This document shows, piece by piece, positions 8,820-19,083 of a stretch of DNA of 64,000 bases (positions are counted from its first letter, which is position 1; each line of letters starts with the position of its first letter). The notes under the pieces were generated by a model that saw only the letters and a program-made list of their open reading frames with translations, did no database searches and was not told the DNA's origin. Origin of the DNA: Cyanobacteria bacterium PR.3.49 (GTDB lineage Bacteria; Cyanobacteriota; Vampirovibrionia; Obscuribacterales; Obscuribacteraceae); NCBI GenBank assembly GCA_013997645.1, contig PNKB01000002.1, forward strand, positions 43,006 through 107,005, read 5' to 3'. Both the position numbers and the translations under genes were made by a program.

Positions 8820-10549
8820 TGAACACGCACGACATTTTCCAACTTGTTTTTTATGTGGTAACCCTGACTCTCCTGTCTGTCCCGCTTGGGATTTACATGG
8901 CGGACGTTTACGAGAATAAGAAGACTTTTCTTACGCCAATAGTCCAACCGATGGAAAAACTTATCTATCGGCTCTGTAGTGTCGACGCCGCTGCCGAGAT
9001 GCACTGGAAACGCTACGCAATGGCAATGATGATCTTCAACGGCATGGGCTTGCTGGCTGTTTATTTCTTGCAGCGTACCCAGGGGATGCTGCCGCTCAAC
9101 CCGCAGGCATTGCCGGGGGTATCTCCCGACAGCGCCCTGAACACCGCCATAAGCTTTGCCAGCAATACGAATTGGCAGGGTTATTCGGGCGAGCAAACTA
9201 TGTCGTATCTGACCCAGATGTTGGGTTTGACGGTGCAGAATTTCGTCTCCGCCGCCACCGGTATGGCAGTCCTGGCAGCGTTCATGCGAGCATTCGCACG
9301 ACAATCGACCGATTTGATCGGTAACTTTTGGGTAGATCTGGTGCGCAGTATTTGCTATGTGCTATTGCCACTGGCGCTGGTGCTTTCTCTGGCGCTGGTT
9401 TCTCAAGGCGTTGTGCAGACTTTCAATCCTTTTTCAGAATACACGCCGATAGAAAGTATCAAAGATGCAAAAGGCGAGCAGGTTTCCAAACCAATGATTG
9501 CACTGGGTCCAGCCGCATCACAGGTTGCTATCAAACAGCTTGGCACCAATGGCGGCGGTTTTTTCAATGTCAATTCATCGCACCCTCTGGAGAATCCGAC
9601 ACCGTTCAGCAATTATCTGGAAGTGTTATCGATTTTGCTCATCCCGGCTGCACTCTGCTGGACGTTCGGACGCATGGTCGGTGCAATTCGCCAGGGCGCG
9701 GTCATATTTATAAGTATGTCCTTCGTGTTCCTGGTCGCGCTTCTCATCTGTTCTATAAGCGAAGGTTCGGGCAATCCGCTGTTTCATCAGTTTATGAACC
9801 TGGCCAGTATCACAAACATGGAAGGCAAAGAAGTCCGCTTCGGCGTTTTTCTCTCGACTTTGTGGGCAACGGCCACGACAGTGGCGTCGAACGGCTCAGT
9901 CAATTCGATGCATGATTCTTTGTTGCCGGTAGCAGGCATGATGCCGATGCTGATGATGCAGCTCGGCGAAGTTATCTTCGGCGGCGTCGGCTCCGGACTG
10001 TACGGCATGATTGTTTTTGCGCTCATCACTGTCTTTATCGCAGGCTTGATGGTCGGCAGAACGCCGGAATATCTCGGCAAAAAAATCGAGTCGTTTGAAG
10101 TGAAGATGGCATCGATCATTATATTGATACCACCGGCGCTTGTTTTAATCGGAACGGCCGTGGCCGTCTCGCTCGACGCGGGCGTGTCGAGTTTGTGCAA
10201 CCATGGTGCGCATGGATTCAGCGAGATTCTGTACGCATTTTCTTCAGCCGGTAATAACAATGGCAGCGCCTTTGCAGGACTGAATGCAAACACGCCTTTC
10301 TATAATTACGCGCTCGGCATTGCCATGTTCTACGCGCGATTTTGGTTGGCCGTGCCGGTGCTCGCCATTGCAGGCTCGATTGCCGGAAAGAAAACTGTTC
10401 CGCAAGGAGCCGGAACGCTCCCGACAGATACGGTGCTATTTGTAATTCTTTTGATATCCGTTGTCATCATATTCGGTGCCCTCACATTTTTCCCCGCGTT
10501 GGCACTCGGCCCGATTGTCGAACACCTGCAAATGATCTTCAAAAAATAG
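8819..10549 (+). CDS. kdpA: K+-transporting ATPase subunit KdpA
   Basis: 576 aa; GTNGGGFFNVNSSHPLENPTPFSN and SSAGNNNGSAFAGL motifs. Confidence 0.95.
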   Translation: MNTHDIFQLVFYVVTLTLLSVPLGIYMADVYENKKTFLTPIVQPMEKLIYRLCSVDAAAEMHWKRYAMAMMIFNGMGLLAVYFLQRTQGMLPLNPQALPGVSPDSALNTAISFASNTNWQGYSGEQTMSYLTQMLGLTVQNFVSAATGMAVLAAFMRAFARQSTDLIGNFWVDLVRSICYVLLPLALVLSLALVSQGVVQTFNPFSEYTPIESIKDAKGEQVSKPMIALGPAASQVAIKQLGTNGGGFFNVNSSHPLENPTPFSNYLEVLSILLIPAALCWTFGRMVGAIRQGAVIFISMSFVFLVALLICSISEGSGNPLFHQFMNLASITNMEGKEVRFGVFLSTLWATATTVASNGSVNSMHDSLLPVAGMMPMLMMQLGEVIFGGVGSGLYGMIVFALITVFIAGLMVGRTPEYLGKKIESFEVKMASIIILIPPALVLIGTAVAVSLDAGVSSLCNHGAHGFSEILYAFSSAGNNNGSAFAGLNANTPFYNYALGIAMFYARFWLAVPVLAIAGSIAGKKTVPQGAGTLPTDTVLFVILLISVVIIFGALTFFPALALGPIVEHLQMIFKK

Positions 10550-10569
10550 AGAAAATTGGATTCTAAAAA

Positions 10570-12642
10570 ATGAGCAGCAAATCAACGAGTAAGAGTCTTT
10601 TCACAGCACCGATTGTCCAGCGCGCCATTATCGACTCTTTTATAAAACTCGACCCCAGGGTGCAGATCAAGAACCCAGTCATGTTTGTCGTCGAGGTCGG
10701 CAGCGTGCTGACCACGGTGCTCTACATAGCGGCACTTTGTGGTGCGGCAGAGGAGAAAGCCGGGTTTATTCTGGCTGTTGCACTGTGGCTCTGGTTTACA
10801 GTTTTGTTCGCGAACTTCTCTGAGTCGATAGCCGAAGGTCGCGGAAAGGCACAAGCTGCAACTTTGAAGAAAGCGCGGCAGGAAGTTGTCGCAAAGAAGC
10901 TCGAGGAGCCGGTCTATGGGTCATCGTTTAAGCAAGTAGCCGCATCAGAACTTCGTAAGGGAGATGTGGTGCTGGTCGAAGCCGGCGACATGATTCCCTG
11001 TGACGGAGAAGTCATCGAGGGAATTGCATCAGTCGATGAGAGTGCAATCACTGGTGAAAGCGCGCCGGTAATTCGCGAGAGCGGCGGCGATAGAAGCTCC
11101 GTAACAGGCGGAACGAAAGTTCTATCCGATTGGCTTGTCGTGAGAATCGCCGCTAATCCGGGCGAGACTTTTCTGGACCGCATGATCTCGCTGGTTGAAG
11201 GCGCAAAAAGGCAAAAAACGCCAAACGAAATTGCGCTGAGCATTTTGCTTGCGGGCATGACACTTGTGTTTCTCATGGTCACCGCCACTCTTTATCCTTA
11301 TTCCGCATTCAGCGTGAAGGAAGCAGGACAGGGCGCAGTCGTGAGTTTGACTGTGCTCATCGCTCTGCTTGTTTGCCTCATTCCCACTACCATCGGCGGT
11401 CTGCTTTCCGCTATCGGCATCGCGGGCATGGACCGATTGATTAAGGCGAATGTCATTGCCATGTCCGGGCGCGCTGTGGAAGCGGCTGGCGACGTCGATG
11501 TCTTGCTTCTCGATAAAACCGGCACTATTACCTTGGGCAATCGGCAGGCATCCACCTTTATTCCTGCAGATGGTGTCAGCGACAACGATCTGGCTGATGC
11601 AGCGCAAATTGCTTCGCTTGCGGACGAAACACCGGAAGGTAGAAGCATTGTTGTTCTGGCGAAAGAGAAATACGGAATTCGCGCGCGCAATCTGGTCGAT
11701 CTCGGAGCGACGTTCGTTCCTTTCACCGCGCAAACGCGGATGAGCGGCGTTGACTTCGACGGACGCAATCTTCGTAAGGGCGCCAAGGATGCCGTAGAAG
11801 CTTATGTTTCCCAGTGCGGCGGCAGTTTGCCTGAGAGTGTTCGAATAACCGTAGAGGAAATTGCGCGCAAAGGTGGAACACCGCTTGTGGTGGCGGATAA
11901 TCAGCGAGTTCTTGGTGTCGTACAACTGAAAGATGTGGTCAAAGGTGGTATCAAAGAACGCTTTGCGCAGCTTCGAGCCATGGGCATCAAGACTGTGATG
12001 ATCACTGGCGACAATCCCTTAACTGCCGCTGCAATCGCGGCGGAAGCTGGTGTCGACGACTACCTGGCTGAAGCTACGCCCGAGCAAAAACTGACTTTGA
12101 TAAAGGAAACACAATTGGGCGGCAGGCTGGTGGCAATGACAGGCGATGGCACCAACGACGCACCGGCGCTCGCTCAGGCTGATGTTGCAGTAGCCATGAA
12201 CTCCGGCACGCAAGCAGCCAAGGAAGCGGGCAACATGGTTGATCTCGATTCGAGCCCGACTAAGTTAATTGAAATTGTCGAGATCGGCAAACAATTGCTG
12301 ATGACACGCGGCGCGCTCACCACATTCAGTATCGCCAATGATGTCGCTAAATATTTCGCGATTATTCCTGCCGCGTTCGCCACGACATATCCTGTGTTGA
12401 ACCGGCTGAATTTGATGCAATTGAGCAGCCCGCAAAGCGCAATTCTTTCCGCGGTCATCTTCAATGCAATTATCATTCCTTTGCTGCTCCCCTTGGCGCT
12501 GCACGGAGTGAAGTATCGACCTGTCGGCGCGGCTGTCCTGCTGCGCGATAACCTGATTATTTATGGAGTGGGTGGTTTGATAACACCCTTCATTGGAATC
12601 AAGGTAATCGACGTTGCTCTGACAGCACTCGGTTTGACCTAG
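10570..12642 (+). CDS. kdpB: K+-transporting ATPase ATP-binding subunit KdpB
   Basis: P-type ATPase motifs [34 protein letters not shown]. Confidence 0.97.
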   Translation: MSSKSTSKSLFTAPIVQRAIIDSFIKLDPRVQIKNPVMFVVEVGSVLTTVLYIAALCGAAEEKAGFILAVALWLWFTVLFANFSESIAEGRGKAQAATLKKARQEVVAKKLEEPVYGSSFKQVAASELRKGDVVLVEAGDMIPCDGEVIEGIASVDESAITGESAPVIRESGGDRSSVTGGTKVLSDWLVVRIAANPGETFLDRMISLVEGAKRQKTPNEIALSILLAGMTLVFLMVTATLYPYSAFSVKEAGQGAVVSLTVLIALLVCLIPTTIGGLLSAIGIAGMDRLIKANVIAMSGRAVEAAGDVDVLLLDKTGTITLGNRQASTFIPADGVSDNDLADAAQIASLADETPEGRSIVVLAKEKYGIRARNLVDLGATFVPFTAQTRMSGVDFDGRNLRKGAKDAVEAYVSQCGGSLPESVRITVEEIARKGGTPLVVADNQRVLGVVQLKDVVKGGIKERFAQLRAMGIKTVMITGDNPLTAAAIAAEAGVDDYLAEATPEQKLTLIKETQLGGRLVAMTGDGTNDAPALAQADVAVAMNSGTQAAKEAGNMVDLDSSPTKLIEIVEIGKQLLMTRGALTTFSIANDVAKYFAIIPAAFATTYPVLNRLNLMQLSSPQSAILSAVIFNAIIIPLLLPLALHGVKYRPVGAAVLLRDNLIIYGVGGLITPFIGIKVIDVALTALGLT

Positions 12643-12650
12643 GAGGCATC

Positions 12651-13217
12651 ATGACTAAGCTGACACTTCAATCGTTCCTTGTACTGATGGTTTTCACAAT
12701 TTTGACTGGTGTCATCTATCCAGTTACGGTCACAATGATCGCGCAAGCGACATTTGCATACCAGGCCAACGGCAGTTTGATAAAGAGTGCCGACGGAAAG
12801 GTGATTGGGTCCGAGTTGCTCGGACAGCAGTTTTCCGATGCCAAATACTTCTTTTCCAGACCGTCTTCAACAGCTCCTTTTGCCTATAATGCGGCCGGAT
12901 CTGCAGGGTCTAATTTAGGTCCGACCAACGCGGATCTGTTCAAACAAATGGGCGCTCGCATCGAGCATCTGCAGCCCGAGGCAGGACAGAAAGTTCCCGT
13001 TGATCTGGTGACGGCATCTGCAAGTGGATTGGATCCGCATATAAGTCCTGAAGCGGCGATTTTTCAGATCGATAGAATTGCAAAGGCGCGAAATCTCGAT
13101 TCTGCCAAAGTAAGAACGCTGGTGGACCAATTTGTCGAACAACCGCAAATGCATCTTTTCGGTGAACCTCGCGTCAATGTTTTGAAACTGAACATCGCTC
13201 TGGACGGACTGAAATGA
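12651..13217 (+). CDS. kdpC: K+-transporting ATPase subunit KdpC
   Basis: 188 aa; GVIYPVTVTMIAQ, FSRPSSTAPFAYNAAGSAGSNLGPTN, SASGLDPHISPEAA. Confidence 0.95.
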   Translation: MTKLTLQSFLVLMVFTILTGVIYPVTVTMIAQATFAYQANGSLIKSADGKVIGSELLGQQFSDAKYFFSRPSSTAPFAYNAAGSAGSNLGPTNADLFKQMGARIEHLQPEAGQKVPVDLVTASASGLDPHISPEAAIFQIDRIAKARNLDSAKVRTLVDQFVEQPQMHLFGEPRVNVLKLNIALDGLK

Positions 13218-15892
13218 TGTCGACCGAACAACGATCTCCGGATGCTTTTCTCGCTCTTGCAAAAGAAGAGGAACAGGAGTTCACCAAAGGTCGACTGAAA
13301 ATATTTTTCGGTGCCGTGGCCGGTGTCGGCAAGACTTATGCGATGCTGCAGACTGCAAGGCGCTTGAAGTCCGACGGCATCGATGTGGTTGTCGGTTATG
13401 TTGAAACTCACGGTCGCAAGGAAACGGCCGCGCTTTTAGAAGGGCTCGAGCAGCTGCCACTTAAAAAGCTGCCCTATCGTGATACGGAGCAGCCCGAGTT
13501 CGACCTCGATCTCGCTTTGAAGCGCCACCCTCAGATCATTCTGGTGGACGAACTTGCCCATACCAATGTCCCCGGCTCACGTCACAAAAAGCGGTGGCAG
13601 GACATTGAAGAGTTGCTGGATTCCGGTATCAATGTTTTCACGACGCTCAATGTTCAGCATGTCGAGAGCCTGCATGACGTGGTCGATCACATCACCGGCG
13701 TCCCAGTTCAGGAGCGCGTTCCTGACTCCATAATCGAGCGCGCTCTCGATATAGAACTTGTCGATCTGCCGCCTGACGAGCTGATTCAGAGGCTTAAAGA
13801 AGGTAAGGTCTATGTACCTGACAAGGTGCACCACGCGCTCGATAATTTCTTTAGAAAAGGCAATTTAATAGCATTGAGGGAGCTTGCATTGCGAGTTACA
13901 GCAGATCGGGTCGAAGCCCAGATGGAGCAGTATCGCATGTCGAGGCAAATCAGCGAGCCCTGGCCGGCGGCTGAAAAGATTCTCGTCTGCATCGGACCCA
14001 GCCCCCTGTCTTCGACTGTTTTGCGTGCTGCTCGGCGGATGGCGTCCGGACTGCGCGCGAAGTGGATGGCAGTGTATGTGCGCACCCCCGCTTCGGCGTA
14101 TATGTCGGAGGAGGACAAGAGCAGAATTGTACAAACCATGCGCCTGGCAGAGCAACTCGGTGCTCAGACGCGTGAGCTGATGGGACGCTCAGTATCCGAG
14201 GAAATTGTTAAATGTGCCCGACAGAATAATGTTTCCAAAATCGTCATTGGCAAACCTGCCAAGCCAAGGTGGCAGGAAATTTTGCGCGGCTCGGTTGTGG
14301 ATGATCTGATTCGCAACAGCGGCATCATTGATGTCTATGTAATTACCGGTGAGAAGAACACCTACGATACTGTTGTAAATTTTTCAAGGAAGAAGCGCAC
14401 TACGCCTATCTTCTACATGAAGTCACTGGGTGTAGTGACGCTGGCCACTCTGCTCGCCAGGCTAATGCTGCCATATTTCGAGTCATCGAATGTGGTGATG
14501 GTATACATGCTCGGCGTTGTTATCGTTGCCACCCAGTATGGACGCGGTCCATCCGTTTTAGCATCTATTTTGAGCGTCGCTGCCTTCGACTTTTTCTTCG
14601 TGCCACCATATTTGACTTTTGCTGTTTCTGACACACAGTATGTCATTACTTTCGCGGTGATGCTCACAGTTGCTCTGGTCATAAGCACATTGACCACGCG
14701 AGTACGTCAACAAGCGGAAGCTGCAAGAGAGCGCGAACAGCGTACCTATGCGCTTTATACAATCAGCCGCGAGCTATCCTCGTCCATGGATTTGGAGGAA
14801 GTCGTCGAGAAAGGACTCAGTCACATATCTGACGTTTTCCATGGTCAGACTGCGCTTTATCTCAGCGATGAAAAACAGGATTTGCATATTTTTGCTCGCG
14901 GATTGGGCAAGAACGCACTCTGGAATGTCGACCATGGAGTGGCACTTTGGGCGTTCAAAAATAAGAAGGCCGCGGGGGCAAGCACAGATACCTTGCCGGC
15001 AGCCGCTGCAATCTATGTGCCGCTCTTGGGTGCGAAGAAGACGATTGGTGTTCTGGCTGTAGGATTGCCGGAGAGCGATCGGGTGGTTTCACCAGAAAGG
15101 CTGCATTTGTTGGAAACATTTGCAAGCCAGATAGCGATCACCTGCGAGCGTGCCGACTTGACCAGGGAAAACGAAAAGGCTCGCTTGCAGATGCGTACGG
15201 AACAATTGAAGAACTCGTTGCTCTCTTCTGTGTCTCATGATTTAAAAACTCCGCTTGCAACTATAAGTGGTGCAGCCGGCAGTCTTTCTGATCCTGACAG
15301 CAAACTGAACGAAGAGCAAAAACGTATTCTGGCTGACGAGATCTGCAGCCAGGCAATGCGTCTAAACAAGCAAGTTTCCAATCTTCTGGCGGTGACAAAA
15401 GTCGAATCCACAGAGCTGACTCTGGCTAAAGAAGAATATCCGGTGGAAGAGATTATCGGAGCGGCAATCTCAGCCCTGGATGAGGAGCCGAGGGATGGCC
15501 GTATCGTTGTTGATTTGCCCGATCCGACCCTGGAAGTGAACGTGGATGAATCACTGATTCAGCAGGCACTCATAAATTTGCTTGAAAATGCAATTAAGCA
15601 CACTCCTAAGGACAGCGTTATTTCGATATGCGCTGAGGAAACTGCTAACGAAGTGATTCTCTCTGTTGCAGATACTGGTCCCGGTGTGTCGGACAAGGAT
15701 AAAGGCCGCATTTTTGAGAAATTTCAACGTGGCGATAACCCTCAAGCTGAGGGAACCGGGCTTGGACTGGCAATATGCAAAGGCATAGTGCAGGCGCACG
15801 GCGGTCGCATCTGGGTGGAAGATCGACCGCAAGGTGGTGCCATTTTCAAAATTGCACTGACCAAAGGGTCGTCAAAGGCAGCAGCATTATGA
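13214..15892 (+). CDS. kdpD: Full-length sensor histidine kinase KdpD
   Basis: KdpD domain GRLKIFFGAVAGVGKTYAML, USP-like region, DUF4118 TM region, HisKA SSVSHDLKTPLATISG, HATPase DTGPGVSDKDKGRIFEKF. Confidence 0.95.
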   Translation: MMSTEQRSPDAFLALAKEEEQEFTKGRLKIFFGAVAGVGKTYAMLQTARRLKSDGIDVVVGYVETHGRKETAALLEGLEQLPLKKLPYRDTEQPEFDLDLALKRHPQIILVDELAHTNVPGSRHKKRWQDIEELLDSGINVFTTLNVQHVESLHDVVDHITGVPVQERVPDSIIERALDIELVDLPPDELIQRLKEGKVYVPDKVHHALDNFFRKGNLIALRELALRVTADRVEAQMEQYRMSRQISEPWPAAEKILVCIGPSPLSSTVLRAARRMASGLRAKWMAVYVRTPASAYMSEEDKSRIVQTMRLAEQLGAQTRELMGRSVSEEIVKCARQNNVSKIVIGKPAKPRWQEILRGSVVDDLIRNSGIIDVYVITGEKNTYDTVVNFSRKKRTTPIFYMKSLGVVTLATLLARLMLPYFESSNVVMVYMLGVVIVATQYGRGPSVLASILSVAAFDFFFVPPYLTFAVSDTQYVITFAVMLTVALVISTLTTRVRQQAEAAREREQRTYALYTISRELSSSMDLEEVVEKGLSHISDVFHGQTALYLSDEKQDLHIFARGLGKNALWNVDHGVALWAFKNKKAAGASTDTLPAAAAIYVPLLGAKKTIGVLAVGLPESDRVVSPERLHLLETFASQIAITCERADLTRENEKARLQMRTEQLKNSLLSSVSHDLKTPLATISGAAGSLSDPDSKLNEEQKRILADEICSQAMRLNKQVSNLLAVTKVESTELTLAKEEYPVEEIIGAAISALDEEPRDGRIVVDLPDPTLEVNVDESLIQQALINLLENAIKHTPKDSVISICAEETANEVILSVADTGPGVSDKDKGRIFEKFQRGDNPQAEGTGLGLAICKGIVQAHGGRIWVEDRPQGGAIFKIALTKGSSKAAAL

Positions 15893-16587
15893 AAAGCAAA
15901 ACGATGATTTTGATTGTTGAGAAAGATGCTCCAATGCGAAAGTATCTCAAGCTTTTTTTATCATCAAAGGAATATGGAATTTTGGAAACTGATTCCGCAG
16001 GCAGAGCCGTCGAGATAGTGACGGACAGACGACCGGAGTTGGTCATTTATGATCTGATGACACCGGGAATGAATGGTGGTCAGTTTGTAGAGACCATTCG
16101 TAAGAAGAGCTCTGTGCCTATAATAATCCTGTCTTCATCCGATGAGCAAAGAGAGAAGATTTCTCTGCTATTGTCCGGCGCCGATGATTATTTAACCAAG
16201 CCTTTTAGTCCTGAGGAATTGCATGCGCGTGCACAAGTGGCGCTGAGAAGAGCGCTGCCTATCGAAAGCGTGAGCGGCGAACCCGTAATAAAATTCGACA
16301 ATGTTTTGATTGACCTGCAGGGGCATCGCCTGCTTGTCGATGGCCGCGAAGTGCATCTGACGCCGACTGAGTTTCGTCTTTTGAAGTGCCTGGCGCTCTC
16401 ACAAGGCAAAGCAATCGCTTTTAAGAGTCTTTTCAATGAGATTCGCGATCGGAAAATCCAGGGCGATTCGCTTGCCTATCTGCGCGTTTATATCATGCAA
16501 TTGAGGCAAAAATTGGAGCCCGTGCCAACCAAGCCAAAATACATTGTTACCGTACGCGGTTACGGCTACTTGTTGCAGAGCAGCTAA
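15889..16587 (+). CDS. KdpE-like OmpR-family response regulator with altered receiver acidic pocket
   Basis: ATG at 15889 overlaps kdpD stop (ATGA). Receiver VEKDAPMRK...IYDLMTPGMNG...DDYLTKPF; winged-helix C-terminus YLRVYIMQLRQKLE. Confidence 0.85.
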   Translation: MKSKTMILIVEKDAPMRKYLKLFLSSKEYGILETDSAGRAVEIVTDRRPELVIYDLMTPGMNGGQFVETIRKKSSVPIIILSSSDEQREKISLLLSGADDYLTKPFSPEELHARAQVALRRALPIESVSGEPVIKFDNVLIDLQGHRLLVDGREVHLTPTEFRLLKCLALSQGKAIAFKSLFNEIRDRKIQGDSLAYLRVYIMQLRQKLEPVPTKPKYIVTVRGYGYLLQSS

Positions 16588-16596
16588 TACAAAAGT

Positions 16597-16797
16597 CTAA
16601 TGCAATGTCTTTGCGACTGAGCCGAAACGTCCATGCACTGTGTCGGCATGCGTCGCTATGGTCTGGCTGTTCGAGAGAAATTTGCCTCCCGAACCTATTC
16701 CTAGACCACACAGAAATACTATGACTAATGCCCAAGCAACAATCACCAGATTTTGATTGTTTGTCGATATATTCTTGATGTTTTCGTTTGACGGCAT
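16597..16797 (-). CDS. Small hypothetical single-TM protein
   Basis: 66 aa with hydrophobic segment LVIVAWALVIVFLCGLGIG. Confidence 0.4.
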   Translation of the reverse strand: MPSNENIKNISTNNQNLVIVAWALVIVFLCGLGIGSGGKFLSNSQTIATHADTVHGRFGSVAKTLH

Positions 16798-16822
16798 ATC
16801 ATGCCTCCACCTGGTTTTCCGT

Positions 16823-16835
16823 AAGTTCGGAACTT
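16823..16835. promoter_or_regulatory. Inverted repeat AAGTTC-G-GAACTT, candidate operator
   Basis: Perfect 6-bp arms read directly, 25 bp upstream of the minus ORF starting at 16797. Confidence 0.35.
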
Positions 16836-17145
16836 GGATCTACTATCAATATAATCCTGTTTTGCTCTTTTGAGTCGCTTCTATATGCGCTCTTGATGCG
16901 CTTTGAGTGTCTTTTAGCGTTTCATTTATGCTGTATTTATTTTTGCCAGGAGTGGCTAAACGCACCAAAGCTTTCCACAGCCATCTCCACGGCATGACTG
17001 GTTTCAGCCCCAATCAGCCCGAGTCTTTACGGAATCTTTATGCACAACCGTGTAGTGCTAATGAGTTTTTTACGGTTTTAGCGGTTTGATAAAAGCCTGG
17101 AAATCTGACGGCGATTGATAAAAGTCGCACGTTCAAGGCAGCCCT

Positions 17146-19080
17146 ATGTCTACCATGTTGATCGAGCAAGAAAACCGCGCCGTGAACGCAAAAAACAAAT
17201 TGCGCCGCTGGCTATACAAGGGTATGAGCGATACCCGTCCGGAAGCTCAGCATCAGGACAAGTGGTGGAAGGTGATGTGCCTTACGGGGGTCGATTACTT
17301 CTCGACGCTCGGATATCAACCCGGGATTGCTTTCCTGGCAGCCGGTCTGCTTTCGCCAATCGCGACACTGGTCTTGGTCCTGGTGACCCTCTGCGGCGCT
17401 CTGCCGATTTATAGAATGGTCGCCAAGGCGAGCCCGCACGGTCAGGGTTCGATCGCCATGCTTGAGCGCCTGCTTCCCGGTTGGTTCGGCAAGGCGCTCA
17501 TTTTGACTTTATTGGGATTTGCTGCCACAGATTTCATCATTACTATTACGCTTTCAGCAGCAGATGCCACCGCGCACATCGTTGAAAACCCGCTTCTCAA
17601 AGGCTGCCCGGAATGGCTTTTGAACAAGATGGGCGTAACGACTATCTTGATAGGCATTTTGGGAGCGATATTCCTGCTCGGCTTTCGTGAGGCAATCGGT
17701 ATTTCTGTCCTGGTTGTCGTCCTCTATTTGGTACTCAATTCTGTTGTGCTGGCTGAAGGACTGCGTCATCTGATTTCGCAGCCCGAGCTTTTCTCTCAGT
17801 GGTATCAAAAGATGCACATCCAACATGGCTCGCCGTGGGCGATGATTGGAATTAGCTTGATTCTGTTTCCAAAACTTGCCCTCGGCATGTCAGGTTTTGA
17901 AACAGGCGTGGCTGTGATGCCGCTCGTCAAGTCGGACAGCCCCAGCGAGATCGAAGGTCGCGTGAAAAACACGCGCAAACTGTTGTTGACCGCCGCACTG
18001 ATTATGAGCACTTTCTTGCTCGCCAGTTCGATAACCACGGCACTGCTTATACCTCCGGCAGCCTTCCAGGAGGGAGGAGACGCAAACGGGCGCGCCATAT
18101 CCTATCTGGCTCACGAATACTTCGGACACACGTTCGGATCCGTTTATGACATAAGCTCGATCCTAATATTATGGTTCGCGGGCGCGTCAGCGATGGCTGG
18201 GCTTCTTAATTTGGTTCCGCGCTATTTGCCGCGTTTCGGCATGGCTCCTGATTGGGCGCGCGCGGTGCGACCGCTGGTGATGTTTTTCACTGCCGTTGCC
18301 TTCGCCGTCACCATCATGTTCCGCGCTGATGTCGACGCTCAAGCCGGCGCGTATGCCACAGGTGTTTTGGTGCTGATGACCTCTGCCGCGCTTGCGGTTC
18401 TGCTGAGCGTGTATAAAAAGAGCAAGTGGCAAGGGCGCGCGTTTTTCATCATCACTCTGGTGTTTATTTACACATCTGTGATGAACATGTTCGAGCGACC
18501 GGAGGGCTTGCACATCGCATCATTCTTCATCGGGGCGATTTTGGTGACATCTTTTATTTCGCGTGCTATTCGCTCGGTCGAATTGCGCATTGGAGAAGTT
18601 ACGCTCGATGAAACCGCACGCAAGTTTATTGAGAGAACGGTAAAAGATACCGGACACATTACTCTTCTGGCGCACCGTCCAGAGGGGCATGATTATTCGG
18701 TGAAAGAGAGTGAAACTCGAAAGATTCACAAACTCACCGAGGAAGAAGCCGAATTTATCTTCCTGGAAGTGGAAGTCAGCGATTCTTCCGACTTCGTCGG
18801 CGACCGCTTGATGGTCACGGGAGAGGTTGTTAACGGTGTAAAGGTCCTGAAATGCACGAGCCCTGCGATTCCTAATGCAATCGCTGCTCTGCTGCTGCAT
18901 TTGCGGGATCAAACCGAGGTTTTGCCGCATGCTTACTTCGGATGGACTGAGGGCAACCCGCTTCGATATGTTTTCAAATTTGTCTTCTTTGGAGAGGGTG
19001 AAACAGCGCCTCTTACGAGGGAAATTCTCCGGCAAGTCGAACGCGATCCGGCTCGCCGGCCGAGAATTCTGGTAGGCTAG
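17146..19080 (+). CDS. APC-superfamily permease, paralog of 3026-4939
   Basis: GVDYFSTLGYQPGIAFLAAGLLSP, SPHGQGSIAML, GMSGFETGVAVMPLV; same C-terminal block HAYFGWTEGNP...FGEGETAPLTREILR. Confidence 0.75.
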   Translation: MSTMLIEQENRAVNAKNKLRRWLYKGMSDTRPEAQHQDKWWKVMCLTGVDYFSTLGYQPGIAFLAAGLLSPIATLVLVLVTLCGALPIYRMVAKASPHGQGSIAMLERLLPGWFGKALILTLLGFAATDFIITITLSAADATAHIVENPLLKGCPEWLLNKMGVTTILIGILGAIFLLGFREAIGISVLVVVLYLVLNSVVLAEGLRHLISQPELFSQWYQKMHIQHGSPWAMIGISLILFPKLALGMSGFETGVAVMPLVKSDSPSEIEGRVKNTRKLLLTAALIMSTFLLASSITTALLIPPAAFQEGGDANGRAISYLAHEYFGHTFGSVYDISSILILWFAGASAMAGLLNLVPRYLPRFGMAPDWARAVRPLVMFFTAVAFAVTIMFRADVDAQAGAYATGVLVLMTSAALAVLLSVYKKSKWQGRAFFIITLVFIYTSVMNMFERPEGLHIASFFIGAILVTSFISRAIRSVELRIGEVTLDETARKFIERTVKDTGHITLLAHRPEGHDYSVKESETRKIHKLTEEEAEFIFLEVEVSDSSDFVGDRLMVTGEVVNGVKVLKCTSPAIPNAIAALLLHLRDQTEVLPHAYFGWTEGNPLRYVFKFVFFGEGETAPLTREILRQVERDPARRPRILVG

Positions 19081-19083
19081 ACC

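Noticed and set aside
9787-10293. 168-aa minus-strand ORF inside kdpA
   Set aside because: Antisense shadow ORF of a conserved gene.
11122-11925. 267-aa minus-strand ORF inside kdpB
   Set aside because: Antisense to a confidently identified gene; composition typical of mirror-frame ORFs.
18520-19035. 171-aa minus-strand ORF inside the second permease
   Set aside because: Antisense to a conserved coding region with no independent support.
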